NCBI GenBank assembly: GCA_963831605.1
Contig: CAWHQR010000002.1
Span: forward strand, 310,001-374,000
Source of the DNA: DASUPK01 sp963831605
Lineage (GTDB): Bacteria; Actinomycetota; Thermoleophilia; Solirubrobacterales; 70-9
Direction of reading: 5' to 3'
Length of the DNA stretch: 64,000 nucleotides
In this document: positions 37,313-46,085 of the stretch, one piece after another
Numbering within the stretch: the stretch's first letter is position 1
Layout of the letters: each line of letters opens with the position of its first letter
Notes under the pieces: model-generated
Databases searched by the model: none
Seen by the model: the letters and a program-made list of their open reading frames with translations, nothing else
What the model was told of the DNA's origin: nothing
Translations under genes and position numbers: made by a program

Positions 37313-37981
37313 CTACGGAACCCCCCGAATCGCCTCGCAGGCCTTGGCGGTGTCGGTACCGCCGGCCCCCCTGCAGAGATCCCGGCCCGCGCCGCCGACG
37401 AGCTTGTCGTTGCCGGCATTTCCGACGAGCGTGTCGTTGCCCGGGCCGCCGATGACCGAATCGGCTCCGCCCCCGCCGATCAACAGATCCGGCGCCGCCC
37501 CGCCCACCAGCCGATCGCGCCCCGGCCCCCCGAGCAGCGGGCGCGGCTGTCCGTCGATCACTCCGCCGATCGTCACGCTCAGACCCGTGTCTGCATCGAA
37601 GGTGTCGCTACCGCCACCGAGGTCACCGACGATCGCGCCGATATAGCCCGCCGCGCAGCTCACCTGCGTCGCGCTTGTCTCGCCGCTCTTCGCGTTGTCG
37701 AGCGTGCAGCTGGCGGCGCCGCCGTCGGGGTCCCCGAGGCCCTCAGGGGCCGACAGGACGAGACGCCCGTCCGAGGAGAGGTAGGCCGAAATCCGGTTGT
37801 CGATGTGGCGCTGGTCGTTCAGCGTGAGCACGTTGATCGACGCTGAGGCGCTCGCGCCGTGGCTATGCACGGCCCGTACTGCATCATCCAGGCCCGGATG
37901 CGCGGAGGCTGCCGCGGGCGCCGCGACCATGGCGGCCGCGAGCACGCACAGGACCCCGAGTGCCTTGCTCCCTAGCTTCAT
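37313..37981 (-). CDS. Secreted calcium-binding (RTX-type repeat) protein
   Basis: 222 residues. Signal peptide (KALGVLCVLAAAMVAAPAAASA, about 6-27), a beta-rich middle with two cysteines, and a C-terminal block of nonapeptides such as GGPGRDRLVGG, GGGGADSVIGG, GGPGNDTLVGN and GGAGRDLCRG, which form calcium-binding parallel beta-rolls. Small, with no protease or lipase domain. The repeat block ends with two further cysteines (CRGAGGTDTAKAC). Exported; role unknown. Confidence 0.85.
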   Translation of the reverse strand: MKLGSKALGVLCVLAAAMVAAPAAASAHPGLDDAVRAVHSHGASASASINVLTLNDQRHIDNRISAYLSSDGRLVLSAPEGLGDPDGGAASCTLDNAKSGETSATQVSCAAGYIGAIVGDLGGGSDTFDADTGLSVTIGGVIDGQPRPLLGGPGRDRLVGGAAPDLLIGGGGADSVIGGPGNDTLVGNAGNDKLVGGAGRDLCRGAGGTDTAKACEAIRGVP

Positions 37982-38032
37982 CTCTTCCGATCGTAACCCG
38001 GCTCCGGGCCGATCAGAGCGGCGATCCGGGCT

Positions 38033-39067
38033 CTACGGGACGAGCACGACCTTGCCGATGTTCTTCCGCTCGCCGATGAAGCGGTGTGCGTCCCCGGCCC
38101 GCTCGAACGGGAAGGCCTCGGCGATCACCGGGTCGATCGAGAGCGTGCCCTCCTCGAGCTCCTTGCTGATCGCCTCCAGCACCCGGTCGAGCCCCTCCCG
38201 GTCCTGCCAGGCGAGCATGTTGAGGCCGAAGACGCCCTTGTTCTCGCTCATCAGCTGCAGGCTCTTCCACCAGGGCACCGTGGCGAACGGCATACGGGCG
38301 AGGCTGCTGAACAGCTTCTTCATGTCCCGGCCCGTCTCCGTCGAGGCCTCGGAGAGCCCGTACATGACGAGGCGTCCCCCCTCGCGCAGCAGGCGATAGT
38401 CCTTTCGGAAGTTCGTGGGTCCGGTCGCGTCCATGACCAGGTCGATGCCCTCGCCTCCCGTGGTCCGCCGGATCTCCTGCTCGAAGTCCTGTGTGCGGTA
38501 GTCGATGGCGTGCGCGACACCCTGCTCCCGGATCGCGTCGTGCTTTGAAGCGGAAGCCGTGCCGAAGATCTCGGCGTTGCGCGATCGGGCCACCTGGATC
38601 GCCGAGATTCCCACCCCGCCCGCGGCGGCGTGAATCAGGACGCGCTCGCCCTCCCTGAGGCCGCCCATCATCACGAGCGCGACATAGGAGGTGGCGTAGT
38701 TGACCGGGAAGGCGGCGCCCTGCTCGTAGCTCCATCCGTCCGGGAGCGGCAGGGCCTGGTCGGCCGGCACCGTGACCATCGAGGCCTGGCCGCCGAACCG
38801 CGTACCGGCCATCACCTTGTCCCCCACCTTGACGTCCTCGACGCCGTCGCCGATGGATTCGATGTCACCGGCGACCTCGTAGCCGACAACGCAGGGCGGC
38901 TTGGGAGCCTCTGGGTAGAGGCCCACGCGCGCCATCGTGTCGGCGAAATTGATTCCGGCCGCCTTGACGGCGATTCGCACCTCGCCCGCACCAACTGGAG
39001 GATCCGGCTTCTCCTGAACCTGGAGCACCTCGGGACCTCCATGCTCCGTGATCACAACGGCCCTCAT
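38033..39067 (-). CDS. Zinc-independent quinone oxidoreductase (MDR superfamily)
   Basis: 344 residues of the NADPH:quinone reductase/zeta-crystallin type. It has the GroES-like N-terminus, NFADTMARVGLYP, the dinucleotide loop LIHAAAGGVGISAIQVA (about 142-158), DLVMDATG, and no catalytic zinc cysteines. The end FERAGDAHRFIGERKNIGKVVL is typical. It follows serA by 23 bp and is probably in the serC-serA transcript. Substrate not predictable. Confidence 0.9.
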   Translation of the reverse strand: MRAVVITEHGGPEVLQVQEKPDPPVGAGEVRIAVKAAGINFADTMARVGLYPEAPKPPCVVGYEVAGDIESIGDGVEDVKVGDKVMAGTRFGGQASMVTVPADQALPLPDGWSYEQGAAFPVNYATSYVALVMMGGLREGERVLIHAAAGGVGISAIQVARSRNAEIFGTASASKHDAIREQGVAHAIDYRTQDFEQEIRRTTGGEGIDLVMDATGPTNFRKDYRLLREGGRLVMYGLSEASTETGRDMKKLFSSLARMPFATVPWWKSLQLMSENKGVFGLNMLAWQDREGLDRVLEAISKELEEGTLSIDPVIAEAFPFERAGDAHRFIGERKNIGKVVLVP

Positions 39068-39090
39068 GGGCGAAGCCTATTCCTAGGGCC

Positions 39091-40671
39091 CTACAGGGAC
39101 ACCGCGCGGCCGACGGAGAAGCCCTCGAGCTCCAGGATCTTCTCGATCGTGGCGGGATTGACGGGGGCATCGGTCGTCAGCGCCATCACCGCGGTCTCAC
39201 CGTCGGGCTGGGCGCCCACGGCCGCCGAGACGATGTTGACGCTCTGATCGCCGAAGATCGTGCCCACCCGGCCGATCATGCCCGGCTGGTCGGTGTAGCG
39301 GAAGATCGCGAGGTGTTCGGCCAAGGGCAGGTAGAAGTCCTCGCCCCAGACGCGAGCCAGATACGGGATGTTGCGTGGGCCGACCCCGGTCCCGGCGACC
39401 TCGACGGCGTCCTCGCCGGTATGCAGACGGACGACGACGAGCTCCGTGAAGTCCTCCGAGGAAGCGTCGCGCGTCTCGGTCAACTCGATGCCCCGCTCCT
39501 CCGCCATGTGCGGCCCGTTGACGAGGTTGACCGGCTCCTCGGTGTGGCCGGAGAGGATCCCGACCAGTGTGGCGATGCTGAGGATGCGGGTGTCCTGGTC
39601 GGCCAGCCGCCCGCGGAACTCGACCTCCACGCGGTCCGGCGCGCCGCCGGCCAGCGCCTGCGTCAGCCGGCCGAGCTTCTCGCAGAGGGGGACGAACGGT
39701 GCGAGCTGCTCCATGACCTCGGGGCGGACGGCGGCGATGTTGACGGCCGTGGTGACCACGCCCCCCGTCAGCGCCGCGGTCACCTGCTCAGCGGTGACCA
39801 CTCCGGCACGGTCCTGCGCCTCGGCGGTCGATGCGCCGAGGTGAGGTGTGACGACCACGTCGTCGCGTTCGAGGATCGGGTGGCCGCTGAAGGGCTCCTC
39901 CGGGAAGACATCGAGCGCGGCGCCCGCAAGCTTGCCGGATTCGAGGCCGGCCACGAGCGCGTCGAGGTCGATCAGCTCCCCGCGGGCGCAGTTCACGATT
40001 CGGGCACCGTCGCGCATCCGCTCGATGGCGGCCGCATCGATGAAGTTGACGGTCTCCGGCGTCTTCGGCAGGTGCAGCGTGATGAAGTCGGAGCGCGCGT
40101 ACAGCTCCGCGGGGTCATCGACCCCGTCCACGCCGAGCTCTCGGAACCGCTCCGCGGTGACGAACTTGTCGTAGGCGACGATCTGCATGTCGAAGGCCTG
40201 CGCACGCGCCGCGACCAGCTGGCCGATCCGGCCGAAGCCGAACACGCCGAGGGTCTTGCCGTAGAGCTCCGTTCCCTTGAAGCTCGAGCGGTCCCACCTG
40301 CCGGCCGCGAGCGAGGCATGAGCCTGAGGGATGTTCCGGCACAGCGCCAGCATCAGCGCCAGCGTGTGCTCCGCGGCGGCGATCGAGTTCGCCTCGGGAG
40401 CGTTGGCGACGATGATGCCCCGCTTGGTGGCGGCCTCGATGTCGACGTTGTCCACCCCGGTGCCGGCGCGACCGATCACCTTCAGCCGCTCCCCGCGTTC
40501 GATCAGGTCGGGCGTGAGCTTGGTTGCCGACCGGATCAGGATCCCGTCGAATTCGCCGATCCGCTTCTCGAGCTCGTCGCCGTCCCAGTCGAGGCCCAGC
40601 TCGACGTCGAACTGCTCCTGCAGGAGCTGGACGCCGGTGTCGGCGATCTTCTCCTTGACGAGAACCTTCAC
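39091..40671 (-). CDS. serA: D-3-phosphoglycerate dehydrogenase
   Basis: 526 residues, the long form: substrate/nucleotide domain with VIGRAGTGVDNVD, the NAD-binding GFGRIGQLVAARAQAF, the catalytic region RIVNCARGELID and FPEEPFSGHPI, then an intervening domain (about 320-450) and a C-terminal ACT domain (TDQPGMIGRVGTIFGDQSVNI) that senses serine. I chose GTG 40671 because it overlaps the serC stop (GTGA) and starts at the conserved KVLVKEKI. It makes phosphohydroxypyruvate, the substrate of SerC. Confidence 0.95.
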   Translation of the reverse strand: MKVLVKEKIADTGVQLLQEQFDVELGLDWDGDELEKRIGEFDGILIRSATKLTPDLIERGERLKVIGRAGTGVDNVDIEAATKRGIIVANAPEANSIAAAEHTLALMLALCRNIPQAHASLAAGRWDRSSFKGTELYGKTLGVFGFGRIGQLVAARAQAFDMQIVAYDKFVTAERFRELGVDGVDDPAELYARSDFITLHLPKTPETVNFIDAAAIERMRDGARIVNCARGELIDLDALVAGLESGKLAGAALDVFPEEPFSGHPILERDDVVVTPHLGASTAEAQDRAGVVTAEQVTAALTGGVVTTAVNIAAVRPEVMEQLAPFVPLCEKLGRLTQALAGGAPDRVEVEFRGRLADQDTRILSIATLVGILSGHTEEPVNLVNGPHMAEERGIELTETRDASSEDFTELVVVRLHTGEDAVEVAGTGVGPRNIPYLARVWGEDFYLPLAEHLAIFRYTDQPGMIGRVGTIFGDQSVNIVSAAVGAQPDGETAVMALTTDAPVNPATIEKILELEGFSVGRAVSL

Positions 40672-41804
40672 CTGCGCACGTCGTCCGCGTTCTCGATGAC
40701 CCAGTCGATGCAGGCCGTGAGTGCCTCGACGTCGGCTGGGTCGACCGCCGGGAACATCCCGACCCGCAGCTGGTTGCGTCCCAGCTTCCGATAGGGCTCC
40801 ACGTCGACGATGCCGCCGGCGCGCAGGGTGCTCGCCAGCGCGGCCGCGTCGACCTCCTCGGCGAAGTCGATCGTTCCGACAACCAGCGAGCGTTTCGCCG
40901 GGTCGGCCACGAACGGTGAAGCGACATCCGACGCCTCCGCCCAGCCGTAGAGGTGGTCTGACGAGGCGCGGCTCCGTGAGACGCCGAACTCGAGCCCGCC
41001 GCCCTCCAGCAGCCACTCGATCTGGTCGGCGAGCAGGAAGAGGGTCGCGACCGCCGGGGTGTTGTAGGTCTGGTCCTTCCGGGAGTTCTCGAGGGCGGTC
41101 GAGAGCGAGAGGAAGGCCGGCTGCCAGCGGCCATCCACGCCCGCGAGCTCCTCGATCCGTGAGATCGCGGCCGGGCTCAGAATCGATAGCCAGAGGCCGC
41201 CGTCCGAGGCGAATGCCTTCTGCGGGGCGAAGTAGTAGGCGTCGGTCTCGGCGATCTCGACCGGCAGGCCGCCGGCGCCGGAGGTCGCGTCGATCAGGAC
41301 CAGGCTCTCGCCGGCACGCTCGGGGCGCTCGACCGGGACCATCACTCCGGTCGAGGTCTCGTTCTGCGCCCAGGCGATCGCATCCGCCCCGGGATCGGCC
41401 ACCGGGGCAGGGGCATCGCCGGGTTCGGCATCGACGACGATCGGGTCGGCCAGGAAGGGCGCTCCGGCCGTCGCCTTGGCGAACTTTGACGAGAACTCGC
41501 CGTAGGCCAGGTGCAGGGCACGCTCGCGAATCAGGCAGGTGGCCGCGGCGTCCCAGAAGGCGGTCGTCCCCCCGTTGCCCAGCGCGACCTCGTAGTCATC
41601 GGGCAGAGCGAAGAGCTCCCCGAGCCCGGTGCGGATCCGGGCGACGAGATCCTTGACCGGCTTCTGCCGATGGGAGGTGCCCATCACCTCGTTGAGACCT
41701 GCCAATTTGGCCAGCGCCTCCGGCCTGACCTTCGATGGCCCGCAGCCGAATCGACCGTCGGCGGGCCTGATCGAAGTTGGGATCTCAACGATTGTTCGTG
41801 TCAT
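40668..41804 (-). CDS. serC: Phosphoserine aminotransferase
   Basis: 378 residues, PLP fold type I, actinobacterial SerC form: ADGRFGCGPSKVRPEALAKL near the start, VALGNGGTTAFWDAA, AQNETSTGVMVP, and the PLP lysine in YYFAPQKAFASDGG. The start is set at ATG 41804 (MTRTIVEIP) because TACCCT, a plausible -10, lies about 13 bp upstream; an ATG at 41828 in frame is possible. Translationally coupled with serA. Confidence 0.93.
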   Translation of the reverse strand: MTRTIVEIPTSIRPADGRFGCGPSKVRPEALAKLAGLNEVMGTSHRQKPVKDLVARIRTGLGELFALPDDYEVALGNGGTTAFWDAAATCLIRERALHLAYGEFSSKFAKATAGAPFLADPIVVDAEPGDAPAPVADPGADAIAWAQNETSTGVMVPVERPERAGESLVLIDATSGAGGLPVEIAETDAYYFAPQKAFASDGGLWLSILSPAAISRIEELAGVDGRWQPAFLSLSTALENSRKDQTYNTPAVATLFLLADQIEWLLEGGGLEFGVSRSRASSDHLYGWAEASDVASPFVADPAKRSLVVGTIDFAEEVDAAALASTLRAGGIVDVEPYRKLGRNQLRVGMFPAVDPADVEALTACIDWVIENADDVRR

Positions 41805-41938
41805 CGGCGGACCGCGGAGGGTAGCCATCCGTGCTGCCGGACTGCCCTCCGTCGCGTTGGATAGTGTGGCCGCGCGTCTGAAGGGGCCGGCTCAGCCGGG
41901 GGCGTGAGATCCCCAAGACCTCGACCTGGAGAAGAGAT

Positions 41939-42568
41939 ATGTATCCCATTAGCTACGAGGCAGATCCCGCCCTCGAGGGCAGGAATCGACTCACGAGTTT
42001 CTTCCGCTACTTCCTCGCGATCCCGTGGCTGATCGTCGCCGGCATCTACGGCTTCGTCGCCGAGATCGTCGCGGTCATCGCCTGGTTCGCGATCGTCTTC
42101 ACCGGCAAGTATCCGGAGGGCCTCTACAACTTCAACGCGGGTTACCTGCGGATGATCAGCAGGGTGTACGGATTCGAGTATCTGCTCAACGACGAATGGC
42201 CGCCGTTCGGCGGCGACGATGCGCCGGACTACCCGGTCCGTATCGGCGTGCCACCGCCCCTTGACGCGTACGACCGGCTCAAGACCGGGCTGCGCCTGAT
42301 CATCGGGATCCCGGTCATGCTCCTGGCGATCGTCCAGTCGGTCATCCTCGGCGTTTGCGCCCTGATCGCCTGGTTTGTGATCCTGTTCACCGGCAAGCTG
42401 CCGGACGGCCTGTTCAATCCGATGCGCTCCGCCATTGCGTACCTGACCAGGGGAACGGGCTACTTCCTCCTGCTCACGGAGGACTGGCCTCCGTTCTCCT
42501 ACGAGGAGAGCGGCCCGGCGCCGGCCGCCGGTCAGATCAGCAGCGAAACCGCGAACCGCGAGAGCTAG
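41939..42568 (+). CDS. DUF4389-type membrane protein with internal duplication
   Basis: 209 residues consisting of two similar halves. Each has a basic turn, a pair of helices ending in WF-(A/V)-I-(V/L)-FTGK and a P-(E/D)-GL-(Y/F)-N motif, then YGFEYLLNDEWPPF or GTGYFLLLTEDWPPF. A strong ribosome-binding site (GGAGAAGAG) precedes the ATG. This is the DUF4389 pattern. Function unknown. It is the first of three short plus-strand genes. Confidence 0.85.
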   Translation: MYPISYEADPALEGRNRLTSFFRYFLAIPWLIVAGIYGFVAEIVAVIAWFAIVFTGKYPEGLYNFNAGYLRMISRVYGFEYLLNDEWPPFGGDDAPDYPVRIGVPPPLDAYDRLKTGLRLIIGIPVMLLAIVQSVILGVCALIAWFVILFTGKLPDGLFNPMRSAIAYLTRGTGYFLLLTEDWPPFSYEESGPAPAAGQISSETANRES

Positions 42569-42570
42569 AG

Positions 42571-42981
42571 ATGTCCGAGGTGTCCCGGGGCGACGGCTGG
42601 GCCGTCGCCCCGGACCTCGACTCGATCGGCGAGGGCTACGGCTTTCGCAAGCTGCGGCGTGAGCTGGATGTCACCGAGTTCGGGGTCAACGTGATCACCA
42701 TCCCCCCGGGCTACTCCACCGGCGGGCACTACCACGAGCGCCAACAGGAGCTCTACTTCGTCCACCGAGGCACGATCGAGATGAGCTTCGGTGACGGGGC
42801 CAAGGCGGAGCTGCGCGAGGGGGGAGCTGCGCGGGTCGACGCAGCCACGGTGCGCTCGGTCCGCAACCTGAGCGAGACCGAGGATGCGCAGTACCTGATC
42901 GTCGGCGCGGAGTCCGGATACGTGGGCCGCGACGCACAGGTCCCCGAGGGCGAGACGAACCCTCGCGGACCCGGGTTCTAA
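42571..42981 (+). CDS. Cupin-domain protein
   Basis: 136 residues, a single cupin barrel: motif 1 GYSTGGHYHERQQELYFVHRG (His, His and Glu metal ligands) and motif 2 GGAARVDAATVRSVRNL, where the usual His is absent. The metal site may therefore be incomplete. It begins 2 bp after the DUF4389 gene. A sugar or small-molecule binder is possible; the substrate is unknown. Confidence 0.82.
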   Translation: MSEVSRGDGWAVAPDLDSIGEGYGFRKLRRELDVTEFGVNVITIPPGYSTGGHYHERQQELYFVHRGTIEMSFGDGAKAELREGGAARVDAATVRSVRNLSETEDAQYLIVGAESGYVGRDAQVPEGETNPRGPGF

Positions 42982-43063
42982 TCAGACGCCGCCTGGTGAT
43001 CTAGCGTGTGCTTGGAATCGGGCGCAATCCCCTGATGCCCGGTCGCAAAAGAGGGAGAAGAGA

Positions 43064-43441
43064 ATGACCTTCAGCGAAGCGGTGAAGGACGGCTTCGATC
43101 ACTACACCAAGTTCAGCGGCAGAGCCGGGAGACCGGCTTTCTGGTGGTGGTTCCTGTTCGGCATCCTGGTCGCGATCGGCGCCAACATCATCGACGCGAT
43201 CCTCGGCACCTGGGGTGTCGTGAACGGGCTCGCCGCGCTGGCACTGCTGCTGCCGAACTTCTCGGTGGCGATCCGGCGGCTGCACGACACCGACCACAGC
43301 GGCTGGTGGCTGCTGATCGCCCTGATCCCGATCATCGGGTTCATCGTGCTGCTGGTCTTCTACGTACGTGAGAGCGATCCGGGAGAGAACAAGTACGGGC
43401 CGCCGCCAGTGGCGGGAATCGCGGCGCCCGACCCCGTCTGA
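43064..43441 (+). CDS. DUF805 membrane protein
   Basis: 125 residues: FSGRAGRPAFWWWFLFGILVAIG, a second helix, AIRRLHDTDHSGWWLLIALIP and IIGFIVLLVFY, the canonical DUF805 order with its R-R-LHDTxxSGWW motif. GGAGAAGAG precedes the ATG. Role unknown. Confidence 0.9.
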   Translation: MTFSEAVKDGFDHYTKFSGRAGRPAFWWWFLFGILVAIGANIIDAILGTWGVVNGLAALALLLPNFSVAIRRLHDTDHSGWWLLIALIPIIGFIVLLVFYVRESDPGENKYGPPPVAGIAAPDPV

Positions 43442-43490
43442 GGCAGGCTCTTGCCGATCTGCTCCACCTGTGAGCAGGTCGTACCGAGCA

Positions 43491-44471
43491 TCAGCAGAGA
43501 ACGCCCGATAGCACGCAACTCGAGGATGGAGGAGGTGAGCTGCCGCCGCCCGCCTGCCCGGAGCCGGTCGAGCCGGTGCCCGGTTGCGGCTCCCCGGCCG
43601 ACCCTATCCCGTGATTGAGTTGGGGAGCCGGCGCGCTCGAGCCGCCCCCACCGCCACCACCTCCGCCAGTGCTTGAGGGCAGAGAAGGCGAGACCGGCTG
43701 GATGACTGTCGGAGTCGGGCCGGCGGCCTTCCGATGTGCCGCCTTGGCCGCGGCTCGTCTCGCCGCCGCAGCCGCCGCGGCGGCGGCTGCGGCGGCCCTC
43801 TTGGCCGCCCTCCTCGCCTCGGCCCTGGCTTCCCTCTGAAAATGCACACGAGCCCGGTGGATGGAAGCCGGCGCACCCAGCACGTTCGACACCGCCACCG
43901 CGGGCTGCAGGGACGAACCGCCGTCTGTGCTTGAGAACCAGCCACCGATGATCATGGCCAGAATGATCAGCACGCCGCCCAAGGCCCCCAAAAGCCAACG
44001 TTTGTCAAGGTGCAGCTGGGGTCTGCGCTCAGCCTGGCCGCTGTGACTGGGGATGGCGATCGTCGGTCGGCGAGCACGGAATGCTCGGCCGACTCCGGCG
44101 GCGACTGCACCCGCTGCTTCGAGTGCTCGGGCGGCCAGGCGTTGCAGCGCGCCAGGTGGCTCGGGATTGAGCGTTGCCGTCAGCTTTTCTCGAAGTTCCG
44201 CGCTCGGTGGATGTCCCTCCTCGATCCTCATCACCGCAGATGGACTGGCCTGAATCTTCGCGGCAAGCTCCTCGCGGCTCATCCCCAGCGCGGTCCGCCG
44301 ATTGGCGACCAGGAGGCCATAGACGGTGCCGCCGTCGGCGGCGGTCTTAGGAGTCGGAGTGAACCTGCGCATCCCAGGTTGGGTCTCGGCCCCGTTCGGC
44401 GATCGCCGCTTCGCAGGCTGATTGCCCGTCCTGCGCTTCGTTGGTGGATGCTTCGACTGGCTCAAGGCCAA
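43491..44471 (-). CDS. HTH membrane protein with Ala-rich and Gly-rich tail (RodZ-like layout)
   Basis: 326 residues. An N-terminal basic segment, an XRE-type helix-turn-helix (about 50-100: LLVANRRTALGMSREELAAKIQASPSAVMRIEEG), one membrane helix (LLGALGGVLIILAMIIGGWF, about 173-192), then outside the membrane an Arg/Ala-rich helix of nearly pure alanine and arginine (about 222-250), a Gly9 run and a Ser/Pro tail ending VLSGVLC. The HTH-TM-extracytoplasmic layout resembles RodZ or anti-sigma-type cytoskeletal proteins, but the outer part is low complexity. Confidence 0.8.
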   Translation of the reverse strand: MALSQSKHPPTKRRTGNQPAKRRSPNGAETQPGMRRFTPTPKTAADGGTVYGLLVANRRTALGMSREELAAKIQASPSAVMRIEEGHPPSAELREKLTATLNPEPPGALQRLAARALEAAGAVAAGVGRAFRARRPTIAIPSHSGQAERRPQLHLDKRWLLGALGGVLIILAMIIGGWFSSTDGGSSLQPAVAVSNVLGAPASIHRARVHFQREARAEARRAAKRAAAAAAAAAAAARRAAAKAAHRKAAGPTPTVIQPVSPSLPSSTGGGGGGGGGSSAPAPQLNHGIGSAGEPQPGTGSTGSGQAGGGSSPPPSSSCVLSGVLC

Positions 44472-44703
44472 ACTCTACGAACAGTCTCGTGTGAAGCTCA
44501 CTTTGGAACTCCACAATTTCTGGACAAGCGTATGAGCATGCTCAGGCTAGACCAAGTCATCCAGCACTGCCAAGGCCTCCACTTCTTCTTCACATAAGGG
44601 GTTGGATCGAACCCGCGATCGCCAGACCAGGCCGTCAATGCGGTCTCCCGGCGCGAACCGGCCGGCACGCCCTCCGGTAGGTATCGGATCAGGACCACAG
44701 CCC
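44472..44703. other. Gene-free, lower-GC intergenic stretch
   Basis: About 230 bp with visibly lower GC than the rest. It contains only short unsupported frames and a T-loop-like string near 44600, without a tRNA. It presumably carries the promoter of the HTH gene. Nothing else is seen. Confidence 0.6.
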
Positions 44704-45475
44704 CTACGGCAAAGCAGTGGCGCATGTGGCCAAGGCGGTGAGCGTCCAGGTCCCGACCAGCGGGGTCGCCCCGGACGCGACCTCGGCATGTACTACCCAA
44801 GTGCCGGATCCAAACGGAAAGCTCGATGTGGCGAACACCTTGTTCGAATCGCCGGGATCGGATGTGTTGATTGTGAAGCCGCCACCGAGCACCGTCTTGC
44901 CAGTTGGGCAGGTGGCGGTCTCAGTGTCGCTGCCGTCCGATTGGGCCGTGGAAGTGCTCGGGGTCGCGGTCGTGTATCCGCTCACTCCCGGAGCGCCAGG
45001 CGCGCCGCTGGGGCCGCTCGGGCCGCTCGGGCCGGTCGGGCCGGTGGCACCCGTCACACCAGTCGGGCCGCTCGGGCCGTGGCACCCGTCGGACCAGCTC
45101 GGGCCGCTTGGACCGGCCGGGCCGCGTCGGGCCGCTCGGGCCGCTCGGGCCGGTGCCGGGTGTGCCAGGGGGCCCAGTCGGTCCCTGAATCCCCTGCGGT
45201 CCCTGAGGGCCTCCCGGGGTTCCGGGCGGCCCCGGAGGACCCGTCTGATTGATCAGGACGCCGCGCTCCTTGGCGCGACAGGAGCCTGAGAGCGGGACAC
45301 GGATCAAGCCCTTGTTCGGCTTGTTCAGCTTGACGCAGGCCAAGAAGCCGGTCTGGGCGAGAGCCGAGCCGCTCCCCAGGGACAGGGCGGCGAGAAGAGC
45401 AGCAAGCCCGAACAAGGTCGCGAGCTGAATCCTCGGTCGCTTGATCCCTGTAATCAAGTCTTGGACCACTTCCAT
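44704..45475 (-). pseudogene. Collagen-like secreted protein gene with internal frameshifts
   Basis: The first reading frame (from ATG 45475) codes a signal sequence (LATLFGLAALLAALSLGSGSALA), a CVKLNKPNKGLIRV...CR segment and a Gly-X-Y collagen-like run (GPPGPPGTP...). The frame is lost near 45120. In another frame Gly-X-Y continues (GATGPTGPSGPSGPSGAPGAPG) into a C-terminal domain (TCPTGKTVLGGGFTINTS, GTWTLTALATCA) ending at 44704. Reading the repeats suggests three single-base changes between about 45075 and 45125: two insertions and one deletion. An original protein of about 255 residues is inferred. It could be genuine decay, phase variation or assembly error in a GC-rich repeat. Confidence 0.7.
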
Positions 45476-45569
45476 CTAAGTCACCTCTGCGCCACTTCCG
45501 TGCGGTGATCCCTCCTGTGGGCCGAAAGTTAGCCGTTTTTGCGCACGGTGCGTGCGCCGCGGCGCCGGT

Positions 45570-46001
45570 CTATCGCTTGAACCGGAAGGTGTGAGTGTCC
45601 GTATCGGTGACGCCGGCCGCGCTGGTCGCACTGATCGAAGTGCGCAGCTTCGAGGCTCCGATGTTGCCCGCGATCGCACCGCGAGCGGCCTTGTTAAGCG
45701 TCAGGAAGGCCACGCCGACCTCGCCCGCCTCAAACATGCCGGTGTCCACGGCGGGACCGAGGTTCGGCCCCTTCAGGACCAGCGTCGAGACGGCCGTCAC
45801 CTGGCATGCCGTCGTCGGGCACTGGAAGCGATAGGAGATCCGCTTCGCCACCTTGATCTTGCCCGCTGGGAGATATGCGACCAGACTCTCGTCCTCGGCT
45901 GTCGCGGTGGCGGTTGGAGAGCAGAGGCCCGCCGGCGCCGCAGCCGCGAAGATGGTGCAGGCGCACATCACCGCGATGGCCGCCATTCTCCCGTGTCCCA
46001 C
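45570..46001 (-). CDS. Small secreted protein of unknown function
   Basis: 143 residues: signal peptide (AAIAVMCACTIFAAAAPAGLC, about 7-27), then a beta-rich domain with CPTTACQV (a likely disulfide), LVLKGPNLGPAVDTG and an end TDTDTHTFRFKR. A lipobox is not convincing. It lies between the collagen-like gene and ilvC with its own short gaps. No family recognised. Confidence 0.7.
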   Translation of the reverse strand: MGHGRMAAIAVMCACTIFAAAAPAGLCSPTATATAEDESLVAYLPAGKIKVAKRISYRFQCPTTACQVTAVSTLVLKGPNLGPAVDTGMFEAGEVGVAFLTLNKAARGAIAGNIGASKLRTSISATSAAGVTDTDTHTFRFKR

Positions 46002-46085
46002 GATCCGTCGCCTCCCGATTTAGTCGCCGAGCCCGAACCACACCCCAAACAGGATACGGCGGTCGTGCCCGCGTCTGTCGTCCCC

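Noticed and set aside
44598..44625. T-loop-like string (GGTTCGATCC on the minus strand) suggesting a tRNA
   Set aside because: No matching T-stem, anticodon arm or acceptor stem can be drawn around it.
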